DNA of 64,000 nucleotides from Trichinella spiralis (Eukaryota > Nematoda > Enoplea > Trichinellida > Trichinellidae), in assembly GCA_000181795.3 (NCBI GenBank), contig CM012954.1:955375-1019374 (forward strand), written 5' to 3'. Position numbers and translations under genes: made by a program. The stretch's first letter is position 1. Every line of letters begins with the position of its first letter. Shown here piece by piece: positions 37,076 through 64,000 of the stretch. The notes under the pieces are model-generated. The model saw only the letters and a program-made list of their open reading frames with translations. It searched no databases and was not told where the DNA came from.

Positions 37076-38539
37076 TTAAAAAAGTCTTTTCATCAAATAT
37101 GTTAAAACGATTAGAAAAACGGAAGTGGATGTTGATAATGTTGAAGATGAATTTGAATTAAGTTTTTCTGAATGTTTCTGATCTGTGGATGATCTGTTTG
37201 AAATGGATAAATCTGATTCGCCTTCAAGCGTTTCATTTGCATAAATGCTTCTCATATTTGGCTTCGCTTTTGAATTATCACTATCTGAATTCTCTGCTTC
37301 TGGTTGAATGGTGTAAATTAGCTCTTTGATAAATTGGTCCAATTTTTCACATTCTTTGCAATTTTTGTTGACCGTACTTTTCAACTGACTTTGAATTAGT
37401 TGAAGAAGAATGTAAATTTCTTGGTCGGGGCATTCGTTACGCAAATTAGTAAAGCTGCAGTTGACTTGAATCATTGCGGCACTGAAATCATCTAGCAATC
37501 AACTGACGATCAGTTTTTTCTTTATATATTTATGCATTATTGTGATTATTTTTTTATTTCGGCTACTTAACTGAAAATTTGCCACTAATTTAATCACAGT
37601 ACTGGCAGTTAATTTTCTTTGAGAAAATGTATTTTTTATGTTCACAGATGAAGTAAAATTAATTATGGAAAATTTTAGACAAATTTTTAAAATAATAAAA
37701 GATGTGCTATAAAAAATTGAACTTTTATAATAACGTGTATCATACTTGCAAAATGGGCCTTTGTCAGCAACGTTTGATACCCATAGTGCTTTTGTTGCTT
37801 GTAGGAGAGTTTTGTCTACAGCTTTGAGCAAATTGTTCTCTTCTTTCATACACTTTCTTCTCACATTAGCAGAGTTTTTTCTTATGCAGGTTAAATTTGT
37901 AAGAATGCCTTGAATTAATTAATTCATCAGGTTAAAAAAGGTTTTTAAAATATTTTTATTAGATATTAATAATAATTTTATCAAAATTGTCTTACCATTG
38001 TTTACGTCTTTGCAGTTTTTTTCAAAATCTTCAAACTTCAGGAAAGGTGAATTCGGAGAATTGCACACTTTAACGCATGCAGAATATTTTAGAAATTTTC
38101 TAAGAAATAATTTGAAACTGAATTTCTGTTTCAAAAACAAACAAATAGATCAAATTCATCTCAGTTTGAGTAATTTTGAAAATGCAAAATATTTCGCTTA
38201 ATATTCATTGAGCACTGGAAATTGTTAGTTATTAAAAATGTGTAAAGCATATAAAAAGAACCTGCAAATGTGTTCAGCATCAACTGCTTCTAATTTTTCA
38301 ACTGCATCATGTTGCATAACTTCCAACCACATCTTCATATAGGATAAGGTGCAGTTTAAAAGGCATGCTGAACTCTCATTCCAGAGTTTATTTGATGGCA
38401 GTGACGATACAGAATGGCTCATAAAGTACAACAAAACTAAATACGAATTATATTTTTATTCTTTTATTATGCTAAGAATGCAAAAAAATCTTATGTGTAT
38501 ACTTGAAAAAGATTTGAAGAATGTTGAAAAGTTACTCAT
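37076..38539 (-). CDS. Secreted cysteine-rich glycoprotein with possible GPI anchor
   Basis: Five exons on the minus strand, 38539-38503, 38436-38262, 38099-37996, 37908-37746 and 37481-37076, give 885 nt and 294 aa with all phases consistent. Residues 1-24 look like a signal peptide (MSNFSTFFKSFSILLYFMSH). The mature part has about 13 cysteines in recurring CxxxC-type pairs (ACLLNC, ACVKVC, NCKEC) separated by helical stretches, and N-glycosylation sites NES, NCT, NLT, NCS and NET. The C terminus is Ser/Thr-rich followed by SVFLIVLTYLMKRLF, compatible with a GPI signal. The cysteine layout recalls nematode secreted families such as CPG4 or DUF19, but I cannot assign one. Exon 4 uses a TTCAAG acceptor. 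Exon 1 is the least sure piece. Confidence 0.65.
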
Positions 38540-39980
38540 TGCTGCAATCAGAGAAAGTTGTAAAATGCTATCTATCACTGATGATGATAATTTTGCTTTA
38601 CTAATCAAATGAATAATCGTTAGCATTATCCAATTCAGGAAATTATAGCTTATGCAAAATTTTGCACGAATCTATAGCTTTCAGGCATGAAATATAATAA
38701 AGCAATAATAAATTGAAGAAACTAAAGTAGCAACATGTAAAATGTGTAGAGCAGAATGAGGGAATAAAGTACAAAGTTTGCATGCTTGTGTGTATGTAAG
38801 TAGAAAGCAGTCAATGATTAATGTAAACTATGGAAAGCAGATTTTCATAAGCAGTAGTAAAGTTTGCATAAAATTTCCAGTTTTTAAAAATTATAAAAAA
38901 GTGTAGAGTATGCATGTCACATTTTGAGCTAATCTGAAATGTTGTTTGCTTCTATGTGGACGTATATTGTATTGCCTAATAATACTTTTGACAAATATTC
39001 ATAATATTATGTATGTAGATTTAAATTAATTAATAATTATATTATTACATCGAAATATAATATGCCATTGAATTAAAAATACAGTCTTCAATGGTAAAGC
39101 TTGTAAATGCATCAGTAGTAAATAATGGCATTTATCATTAAGTAAATAAATCATTGATAAAATTCGGTAAGGTAATCGAAATTAATCATTATCTCATCGC
39201 CCTTGAAAAGCAGCATCTCTGCTATTCTGTTTACTCTCTTACGAATTTTTCAAATCTTCTGTGACAAATGTTCTAAATAATACCGAGTTATAATTTGCAA
39301 AAGAAATCTACATTTGCATGAGTTCGAGATACAAGACTGTGATAAAATGATGAATTAATGATAAAATATTCATAAGTAAATTTGAGAAGAGAAAAAAGAA
39401 ATGTGCTTATTGTTTTTGCATATTTAGTATGCTTTTGCTGAAAGTAATACGATATTAAAGTATTAATGAATATTGTGAATTATAATTTTGTTTGTTTGTA
39501 AAAGTGCGATCAAGAAGAGAAAGTGGGTATTGTTGGTTATAAGTTTTTTTTGATTGTTTGCTAAAAAGCGATGTATTATTATAGCAACAAGTTTATAGAT
39601 GTATCAGTCGCCATTAAAGCGAGTCCTTTATAAGCTCCATCTCATGTAGCACTTGCCCTCGTGAATGAAATCAATAAGTGGTGTGCTTCATTATGAAGAT
39701 TGAATTGTATTCTAACATTTAAGTACAGATCGATGCAAATCAGCACAAACACACTGGCATTGGATGAGCATTCTCTGAATGGGAATGAGACTTTTTAGAT
39801 TTAGAGCCAGAGTGACGCAATACATATTATTGACTTATACATTGTACTGAAAGTATATTAGTTGATGAGAGTAATTATTGGGCGCTACGAAGAGAACTTT
39901 TAATGTAAAAATGACGACCTAACTGCAAGTAATTCTCTGGTTACTTTATTATAAAAGCTTTTTTATCAAACAATGTCAAG
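38540..39980. other. Non-coding interval
   Basis: AT-rich DNA with no supported exon. A short patch at 39870-39900 (frame reading YWALRRELL before an AT|GTAAAA site) looks coding-like but does not join in phase to the exons that follow. Confidence 0.4.
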
Positions 39981-40298
39981 TTCAATGATGATCAGTTGAA
40001 AATTTTTCGTAAACAACTGATGGAATGTCTGAATGAAGTAGCCAAAGTCGACAAGCATGATGCTGAATTCATACGCTTGCAGTAAGTGTTGTTGCACTTT
40101 TCAAATTTAACCAACAATGTCAGCAAGTCATTAAAGGTTGGTCTCGACAAGCTTAAATCATATAGATCAAGATTTTGGGATTCGTTTAGCACCAAGCGAA
40201 ACATTTTCCGCTATGCCAACGTTTAGCCGAGCTTCGTCGCATCTAGCTCACGTGAGAAGGCGATACAGCAGTCGCGCAGGCAGTCAGTACAATAAAAG
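39981..40298 (+). CDS. Two orphan coding exons, gene unrecognised
   Basis: Exon 39981-40081 ends CA|GTAAGT, a 55-base intron follows, and exon 40137-40298 ends AG|GTAAAT. Joined they keep one open frame of 87 codons: a helical stretch (QLKIFRKQLMECLNEVAK, then VDKHDAEFIRLQ) followed by a Ser/Arg-rich stretch (FSRASSHLAHVRRRYSSRAG) that resembles a kinase-target linker. The first acceptor may be CAAG (39980) or the CAG at 39995. No initiator or terminator is identified: a TGCAG acceptor at 40358 would end the protein within a few codons, and another possible last exon lies near 44221. It might be a separate gene or an unusual upstream part of the channel locus, but it cannot be spliced in frame to the channel start. 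No family is recognised. Confidence 0.5.
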
Positions 40299-43200
40299 GT
40301 AAATACTGAGACAGTAAAAAAAGCCTTGAATTTTGAAATGGCTTCATTTTGCAGCATTTCATTTTTTTCTTGAATTTATTTTTCTCCTTTGCGCATTGAG
40401 ATTGCATTCAAATTTAGTATCTGTCTGCTTTTCTTACAGCATCTGTGCATTTTCACTATTTTCAACATTTCTCTAAGCAGAAAGCGATAGATAGATGAGC
40501 AGTTGTGTTTATTTTGAAATCAGCACTAATCCCAATATAGAATATGGAATAATCTGCATTTTTAATTTCAGAATTGCAACGTCTATATTCAATGCAATAG
40601 TAAAAATAGGCACTTTTCATATTTATCATTTCCTGTAAAACTGATGACCGAAAGATTCAAAATTGAAATTGATTTCATTTCTAGCGTTTTACCTAAATTA
40701 ATGAAAAACATCATGAAACTTTGTGAAAAAGCAAAATAAGTCATACGGTAGTATAGTGATGACATTTTCCGCACTTTTTACTGCTAATGCTTGAAAATCA
40801 TTGTTTAAAAAATTATCAACGAAAATGAACCTGCTTTTTCTTTATGGGAAAATAGGATTTGCTTGATATTTACGGAGATTGAAATTTTTACTGCAAAAAT
40901 TTGTTGTATACTGGCATTTAAATTAAAAGTGAATTTTTATTTTTAATATTCATTTCATTTTTCAAATCATTCCATCGTTTCTCAACGTTTCTTATTTGTG
41001 CTTTATGAATGGCTGTTTTGCATGAATGAAATGAATAAAAGATAATTATAATATTGTATTAAACTATGAACCAACATTACGTGTAGTGTTGCTTAAAAAA
41101 TTTTTTTTCTTCGATTAAATGCTTAATATCATAATGATAAATAATCTGTTCAATATAGTTTATGTATGTTTTGTTTTTTTGTTCTTTTTTCTGTTCTTGT
41201 TGAATCATATTAGCGAGATTTTATCAATTTTGAAGTATATGATTTATAAATAAATAAATTTTCCATGAAAAGGAGTGAATTTTCATAAGAAAATGCGATG
41301 TCATTAATGATGAAACATGTTTATTTATACAATTCCATATTGTATTCATTTAAATTTACTTACTTTCAAGTGTGCGTGATAGACGTTTGCATTTTTGAGT
41401 GTGTCGAATGACATGATTGAGCAGATGTCATCTGCTTTTTCAACCAAAATTATAGTGATACCTAAATCGGTGTTTAGTTTAGTACTTGATTTTATTTTAA
41501 AAACAATAAAAATCTTAGGCAACTTCGTGTATTTCAAATATCTTTAGCTAAATTGTGAAAATATTAAACCAGATCAAAATTTTATACGCCCTGCAGTAGG
41601 TTGACTTGCAGTTGATAATTACTTGGGAGCATTGCGTAAAAATTTTAATATAATAAAAGTTGTATTATTCTGAAATTTATTTCTTTGATTTTTGAGCACA
41701 AAATAAGTAATGCAGTTTTGTAAGTTTGCTTTACTTGTTGCTTTTTCTTTTTCCATGAAATAGTCTCTGTGAAATTTTTATTCCAATTCACATAACTGTT
41801 ATGGCGAGTGAAAAAATCATTTTACTCGAAAATTTATTCGGTGTTTTGGTATTCTGTGAAGTGTAACAATTATACTATTTAATTTTTCCCTTCGAAATGC
41901 TTGTGAATAATTTCAACGTTTCCGCTTGCCTGAATTTTCAACAGCAAGAAGGCGATGAGCGCGTTAATTGATCGATTTGTTGAATTCATTTAGTAAATTT
42001 ATTAACAAAAAAAGTCACAGTTCTGTTCGCAGTTCAATTTATTATGGATGAATATATTCATAAATGAAAAATTTGCATTAAATTTTAATTAAATGCAAGC
42101 AAAATCAAAGAAAGCAAACACTGAAAAAGTTCATGCATCTCTATATATTATATGAAAATATCTCTTTCAAATGCTAAAATTTTATATATCAAAGATGACA
42201 ATAATAATAATAATACTTTTTTGTTAAAAGTTACATAATTGGATAAATGTTTAAACTGTAATTGAACGTTCAACCACTTTCAACTTTACAATGAAAAGAA
42301 CATCTTATTGAGTTTTTTTTTTGTTTTAAATTTTTCATGAAAGAAGATTATATTTCTTTAATCAATTTTTCCAAGGAATAATAAAATATTTAAAACTATT
42401 GATTTTCAGTGGATGCCGTATATTTAAAAAAAGAAAAAGACTTTTTGTTTCTCCACTTTTCAAGATTTCTCCCGACATTCAATAATTCTTTTCCTTTTTT
42501 TGATTTATTGAATCAATGAAATAATTCTGCTTTATAATTAAAAATTACATCATTGAATTTAAAATGCGCACTTTAAACGATTGTAGATGTAGATGTTGAT
42601 GAGTATTAAATTTACGGTAATAGTTTATCAAAAATGTTAATTGTTTAATTTACAGGAAAAAATTTTTTGTAAAATTTAAATTTCTTTGAAAAGGTTTGAA
42701 AAAAAAAGAATTCTTTTTATATTAATTAATTTTGGTATGTTGAAATCAGTTTTTTTGCAAACAACAGCGCTATAACAGCTCATCAGTTGAACTGGCTTTG
42801 GCAGATTGATTTTTAAATTTGTTCTTTATGTTGAGATGGAATTATGAAAATATTCATAAATTTAAAAAGAAAGCACACCGCTTCAAGCATTGGATGGTGA
42901 GCAGTATCATTAAGCGGCGTCAGTGTTGATAAGTATATGCATTTGTTTTAAGTATGCGTTTCTAGATGGATTATGATCTATCTTTGATCAATTATTTGCA
43001 TAAATGTAATTGCGTAATTTTGATGAGCTGAATGTTAAAGTAAAATTTTACATTATTTTTCTTCAACATTATCAGTTTGGTCGAAACAATTTCAAACTGT
43101 TTCATGCAATTGTTTGTGAAGCGAACTTTTCCATGTTAGCATATTTTCCCTGAAACACTGATTTAATGACTGACACGAATCTTCGAAAAGAATTGTAAGT

Positions 43201-45451
43201 AAACTTTGTGTTTTATAAGCATAAAAATGCGTTTTAAACAGTTGTATTAATATTCACTTTACAATTTGACGATCCAAAGTGCATACTATTGCAAACTGTG
43301 CGTAAAATTTGAAAGCATCAATTTAATTTTTTCTTTCTGACAATTGAAATATATCGTTTGAGTTATCCTTTCGAATGTTATTCAAATCAAGCAAGTTAGT
43401 AAAAAAGGGAAAAAATTTTAAATACCAAATTCAAGTTTAAACTGCAAATGTTGCTGTAATAAAGCGTTTGCTGTTCGCTTCTTCAATGCACATTTGAAAT
43501 AATTCTTCAAGAAACCAAAAAATAAAGAGGTATTTTTTTACAAATCAAGTTTAGCCTTATTATAATTTTATTACTACTTTCTGCACAAGCAGCAATAATA
43601 AATGTGTCGCATCTGCTTCAGTTCTTCCGTTTAACGAAGCACGTCTCGTGTCTAGATCGGTTTTTCTATTCAGATTTATCTTATTCAGAAATTGGAAGAA
43701 TTTATTCATCTGTTTCATTATATATTACATGTGACGCTTTTTTTAACTTTCACATTTCACAATAGTGCTTTTTTAAAAAATCATGAGAAAAACAAGAAGT
43801 TAAAGCTTATGAAAGCTTTAATTAATTAATACTGCTTCAATGATCAAAACGAAGTTTATGAAATTACTGACCGATTAGTAGTGTTTTATGTAAAATTTAA
43901 GCATCAATGTCAAGCTGAGTAGGAAATAATGAACAATTTATTGTAAACGAAATGCTAGCATATTTAAATGACTTATGATTGTGAATAGTTTTGTAGTTCT
44001 ATTTTTTTAAATAAGAATTTCAATAATAATTTATATTGTCGCAATGATTGGTGAAATGGTTTAATTTGAATATATGCATTGTCTTAGAATTTATTTTATG
44101 TAATATAATGTAATATAACTTGCAGAATATAATGCCTCAGAAGAAATGAGCAAGTTGAACTAGTAGATGAAAGGTTAATTATTCTCAAATTGAATTTCAT
44201 AATTGCAAACAGTGATTGTTAGAAAGACTGTGACAGTGGAAAAAACTGATAAAGAGATTATAGAAGCCAAAAAATTGAAGTCTCTGCATTAAGAGAAGTT
44301 ATAAAAACAGAAAGGGGATTCAAATGAAGCATTTCACAATTTTCAATAACGCCAATTAAAGCATTGACTGATGTGCGTCGTGTACATGTGAACAAAATTT
44401 ACTGGATTTAAAGCGAGCAGCATTATTTATTTAATGTATGTTTTTTTTCTAAAATTTAAAATTTAAAATTTATTTATTTATTTAATACTTTTAACAGTGG
44501 TGTTTGGAAGATATATAACCCCTTTGTTGGGATGCATATGTTGAAAATTACAAATTGAAGAAGTTTGTTATTCATTAATTTGTTCTCTTTGAAAAAAAAC
44601 ATTCATCTTATTAATAATTTTGATTCCACTTCAACTTGGAAGGTTGGAAGTTGTCGACATGTACGCGTCACTGTCACGAAAGCAATAATTTAAATTGAAG
44701 TACAAAACGTTCGACGAATAAGCAAGTGAATAAGCAGAGCTAGCTGGCTTTTTTCCCTTATCAAGGAACGATCGTGTTATTTGTTCAGAAAGTTAACTGG
44801 CAAATTATTTGAATCGAACTGAATTTGTAGTTCAAGAGAGAAAAAAAATAACTGCTTCAGAAATTTCAGCAACGTTGATTATCATTGTCTAGTTGGCAAA
44901 GCGAAGCTAAATGGACCTATCGGCTCGCGGCGAGCTTTCGATTCACTCTGCCTAGCCGGTTAAGTTGACCACTTTGGCACTGGCGAAAGTGATCAATATT
45001 AATCAATTCAAGCTGAAAATTTGGCATGTTAAACAAAAGCACAAGCAGTTTTGCGATTTATGCGAAATTAAAATAATAACAATAACTATTATTCATTATT
45101 CAAAAATCAAATAGCGATTTGAATGAACGAACGAACACTGGATGTCAGTTGCCATTTTTTTGTCTACTGCCTGCATTTTTACTGTTGGGCGACGGGGGAA
45201 GCGCAGCTTTTTGCATTCGCTTGAGCAGTAGGCTATCACTTGCGCAGTGCATTCTGGCCTCATGCTTCATTAGCTGAAGCTGACCGGCTGGTCAGCTTGG
45301 CATTCATCAATAATGCATGCCGATTTGTCGGTCTATCGATGGGCAGTGCCGTCAAAGCCGCCTTTCCTTCACTGATGAGGTAGCATAGTGAACGACCGAG
45401 AATGGCTTGCGGCTGGCAGCGTTCTGTGTTCATTCGTCGTCAAGCAAAGCA
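40299..45451. other. Long non-coding region upstream of the calcium channel gene
   Basis: This is mainly AT-rich DNA. Its right part, from about 44640, becomes markedly less AT-rich and CpG-containing, as expected for the promoter and first leader exon of the channel gene. On the minus strand a frame at 41360-41478 (reading EKADDICSIMSFDTLKNAN) ends in a good AAA|GTAAGT donor but has no partner exon. On the plus strand, 44221-44291 has a TTAG acceptor and a short charged frame. Both are recorded as unproven. Confidence 0.4.
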
Positions 45452-45547
45452 ATGGTCAGTCAGTTAGATCAGATTGAAAAGCATATAGCAGCAATAGCAG
45501 CAGCAGCAGCGGCGGCGGCGGCGGCGACAAGGCAAGGCAAACAGTAA
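45452..45547 (+). other. Upstream open frame with a poly-alanine tract
   Basis: In the presumed 5' leader of the channel gene an ATG opens a 31-codon frame, MVSQLDQIEKHI, then GCA/GCG-encoded alanines, ending TAA. A CA|GTAAAT donor overlaps its last codons. It may be a regulatory upstream ORF, part of an alternative first exon, or untranslated. No acceptor was found that would join it in frame to the channel. Confidence 0.3.
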
Positions 45548-45930
45548 ATTTCTGTTCGAGGTCGGTATTTCCCAATTAGCTACTGGAAAAAATTGGTTTT
45601 TGTTTATTTATTTGTTTATTGTTTTCTGTGGGTTTGTTTTCTTTTCTCAACCATCCATTAACGGATAAACTGTGAGCAACAAAGACAAAAAGCGCAAAAC
45701 GTAGGACTATTGTAGAAGAAGCATGAGAACCGAACCGGAAGAGGTAGTGAACATCGGTTGAGCTTTTCCACTGTTGTTGCTGCGTTGTTTGTTGCTGTTG
45801 TTGTTGTTATTGTTGTTGTTGTTGTGCTGACAACATCTCCGGACACAAACATGCTGCTTTTATGCTTTCGGGTTCCAAAGTTCGATTTGACCCATTCAGC
45901 TAATGTTTCATCGTTGTTTTTCCATTCGGG

Positions 45931-61095
<15,165 letters not shown>

Positions 61096-64000
61096 AGGAA
61101 CATCATCAAAAACTAATAGTTCACAGAAGAATACATTTTCTTTCTTCTCCTTCTCTTTTCTTTATCTTGCTATCTATCATTTCTATTAAATGAAATTTTA
61201 TTTTTCCCTTTTCAATATTGATTTAATGCAGATTTTTAGATGTAGCAATACAAGCTGATGACTGTTGTTGCACTAATAGCAGGAGGTATTCAATTTTACT
61301 CAAATTTCTCGTTGAAAAATACGTTCTATGAGCATTTTAGTATTAATTTTTCAAATGACCAGCCTGAGTTAACGTGCAGTTTACCAGGAATTTCTTTTTT
61401 AATTGTTCAATAATTTCATTAATTAGTCCATCACTAATGAGTGATACTTGTGAGATGTTTTGATAGTTTACATAAGTGAGCATAATAGTGATTTTAATTT
61501 TTTCAAATCCCATTGTTCATATGACTGATATTAAAAGTTATTCTCTGAAAATTAAGGTAATCCACTGTTGAAGTTCAGTGCACTTAGATTATGTTTGCTA
61601 ACGCTACGTGACGGATTTTCCTGAATTATATATATAAATCAATTTTTCTTCAAACACTACTATTATCAGTAACAGAGCGCTTTGTGTTTGCTTGGAAGAC
61701 ACAAAGCTTAGCTAACAGCAGCGCTTGAAAACGTTCACTCAGCGAGTTTCATTTGATGCAGTTGCAGGCTGAAGATTGGTGTTGGCTGAACAATACGGCG
61801 TTTCTACTGGAAAGTCAGATGACCGAGCGTCCACAAAGCAGATATGTTTATAATGTTTATATTATTTTTACTTCTTGAAAAAGAGGACAAAAAGAATAAG
61901 AGGACGTCAATGATGAGGAGACTCCTATTCAGGGAAGATGCATTGGTTTCATAGATTCATCATAATCATCACTTCAAGATACCAGTGGACATGTATCGTC
62001 AGTCTGTAGCACAGTAACGTAAGCAACCATTATCCACTCATTAGACTTTCTGTCAGCGCAACTGCTTTGACCATGCCCAGTGAACATGTTCTTCAACTGA
62101 AACATACTGTTGCTATTTTATCATTTTCTCCTCATTACTGTTATCGGCGTCAGGAAATGTTTCAGATTAACGACACAGACAATAGCTACTAGCATCGTCC
62201 ATGACGCGATCACCACAATCCGAATACTCATCTCAGTGGACGTTGTTGCCAATCTGCAGATGATAACGGTGCCAGTGACCACGTGCATAAACGATCACAA
62301 CCAAGATGACACAACAGAGAACGTGGGGACAACGATCGATTCATCATCGTCTTCATCACCTACATCTGTTCTGCATTCGTCGAAAGATGTGCATGCAATA
62401 CAACGACGCAGAAACAAGGCGGCGATAGAACAAAATTAGTAAAGAATACAACAGCAACAACAGTTAGAGAAAGATTCATTCAAAACACAATAACATAACA
62501 CAATTACAAAAGTTCTTCAGCAAATGTATGTCTCAATTATTGAGCAAAAATAAGCTCAATCGAACAAAGACACTGTTTGTAATATTGTAATCTTTGAATT
62601 TGGACTACTTTTCAGAAAGACATCTCCATAGATATTTAGCATATCAGAGTAAAGAAGATCAGTCAAGAAGCCTGTTCAATTCTACCTTTCAATATCATCT
62701 ACAATATTTCATTATATCTACAATACACTAACAACATTTCATTGTTTTGGGCAACTCGATATTCCTCCATCTGCAGCACATATCAAAAAAATTGGTGAAA
62801 GGTGCTTCAGAACGGTAAGACATGACCATAAAATTAACCATTTATTAGAAACCTATTGTTCATATCATGTAAACGACCAGGAGAAAGGCATATGTCAAGC
62901 AATGGCTGTTAATATTTATTAATACCCGAGAGTCTATTGTATGCCTTCGTTCAGTTTTCTGTCATCCAACAAATAATCATTTCATTGAATTCTATGCTGT
63001 TCATGATCTTCATTATTCATTGGGCATCTCAATGATACCAAGAACGTTGTTCTTTGATTCTGATTTAGCTTAGTTCGTCATAATGAAAAGACCCTTATGC
63101 AAATGAACTTCAAATGTTGTATTTTCTTAAAATAATCAAATTCGAAATGTGAAAATGAAATAAACTCACATTTAATGACAAATTAACGCAAACATTCTTG
63201 GTATTTATTCAAATCTTTCCACAGATTTACATATAAGTTAAGTAAAACAAAAGGCGTGCCTCGAGGTAAGTGCAATGTATTAATAAATTGCTTCCGCATA
63301 TTAGCAAACAGTATTGTACAATAATAATGTACAGAAGCTATCCATAATACTCAATTGTTTATTTAATAAGATACTTAACAAAATTGTCGTTTTCATGGGC
63401 ATCACTTATAGAGAGAAATAATGCAATATAACATGATATCAGTAATTAATTCTTTTCAGTTTAATTAATTGTTATTTCTGTATCATCCACAATAAATGAA
63501 ATTGCGTAAATAAATTTTTTTTAATTTAAGGATTTCTGTACTACAAAAATGAATTTCAGGTACAAATGCTATTAGAATCAGCAACATTTCTTGGAGGATA
63601 TAAGATGCAAATTATATATAAATTATAATGAAATGTAATTCTATTCTTTATTATCAAATGCGCATGTTTCATTTCGCTTTCTGTTTCCCCCACTAAAATC
63701 GCATCATCGCGCAACTTTTTTAGCAATATCTCGGCAAATACGCATTTATAAAACGTGAGACTAGGTTTGTAGTGATTATCTTATTTTTTCTGATCATTTG
63801 AAATCATTATCTCAAAAATTTCAAATTTTCGCCTTTCAAAAAAGCAAGGCTATAGCCTTGCTTGTTTTTGCGATTTTCGAAAGTAGGCTTTTTTCCAAAA
63901 TTTCGCTCTTTTTGTTATAAATTGCTAAATTCTGAAAAATTAATAGGTTTTGGAAAAGTTCCACGGCAAACAAACGCGTATGTGTCGAATAAATGGCCTC
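61096..64000. other. 3' flank of the Cav2 gene
   Basis: This should contain the channel 3' UTR (AT-rich from 61130 on). A less AT-rich, coding-like island at about 62160-62439 (+) follows a TGTTTCAG acceptor and runs about 91 codons to a stop, with a serine-rich and a basic C-terminal stretch; it might be an alternative last exon or a separate gene, but no donor joins it clearly. The final 300 bases carry short direct repeats (ATTTCAAATTTTCGCC-like) and a perfect palindrome, suggesting the edge of a repeat element. Confidence 0.4.
63842..63863. repeat. Perfect 22-bp palindrome followed by a T run
   Basis: The sequence AAGCAAGGCTATAGCCTTGCTT equals its own reverse complement. It is flanked by an A run upstream and TGTTTTT downstream, so as DNA or RNA it would form a loop-less hairpin. 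It could be the terminus or centre of an interspersed element. Confidence 0.85.

Noticed and set aside
38349-38612. Plus-strand frame of 87 codons with a helical, lysine-rich sequence
   Set aside because: It overlaps exons 1 and 2 of the minus-strand cysteine-rich gene, has no convincing splice context of its own and resembles nothing known.

Overview
The window looks like nuclear DNA of an invertebrate animal, most likely a nematode. It is AT-rich, genes are split by many introns of about 50-60 bases with T-rich (TTT)CAG/TTTAG acceptors, several start codons sit right behind a 3' splice site, and the protein families are animal neuronal and secretory ones. One intron has the full signature of a minor-spliceosome (U12) AT-AC intron. 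Rhabditid nematodes such as C. elegans lack minor introns, so an early-branching (clade I, Trichinella-like) nematode fits best. The species assignment is inference. All exon models below were built by hand from splice signals and frame; each joined model is a whole number of codons.

Layout. 1-5264: upstream DNA with a candidate promoter and leader exon. 5265-8020 (+): SLC6 neurotransmitter transporter, GABA-transporter type, 13 exons. 8998-10313 (-): two-exon insulin-like prohormone. 14255-18815 (-): class C GPCR with what looks like two Venus-flytrap domains in tandem. 21536-22060 (-): intronless mitochondrial FDX2-type ferredoxin, head to head with 22585-23570 (+), TRAP-delta (SSR4). 24863-27260 (+): alpha-arrestin. 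28414-29505 (+): single-exon unrecognised protein, convergent with 29713-30837 (-), a compact RNA polymerase I subunit POLR1G/RPA34 homologue. 33616-35105 (+): casein kinase I alpha. 35504-36693: two weak small-gene candidates. 37076-38539 (-): secreted, glycosylated, cysteine-rich protein with a possible GPI tail. 39981-40298 (+): two orphan exons. 45931-61095 (+): complete 40-exon presynaptic Cav2 calcium channel (unc-2/cacophony type) whose first intron is AT-AC and carries an antisense two-exon gene (46464-46894). 61096-64000: 3' flank with a perfect 22-bp palindrome.

The genes do not form an operon or a single pathway. Several (transporter, class C receptor, Cav2, insulin) belong to nervous or endocrine signalling, but that grouping may be chance. 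The strongest points for follow-up are the AT-AC intron, the insulin gene, the tandem-flytrap receptor and the short POLR1G.
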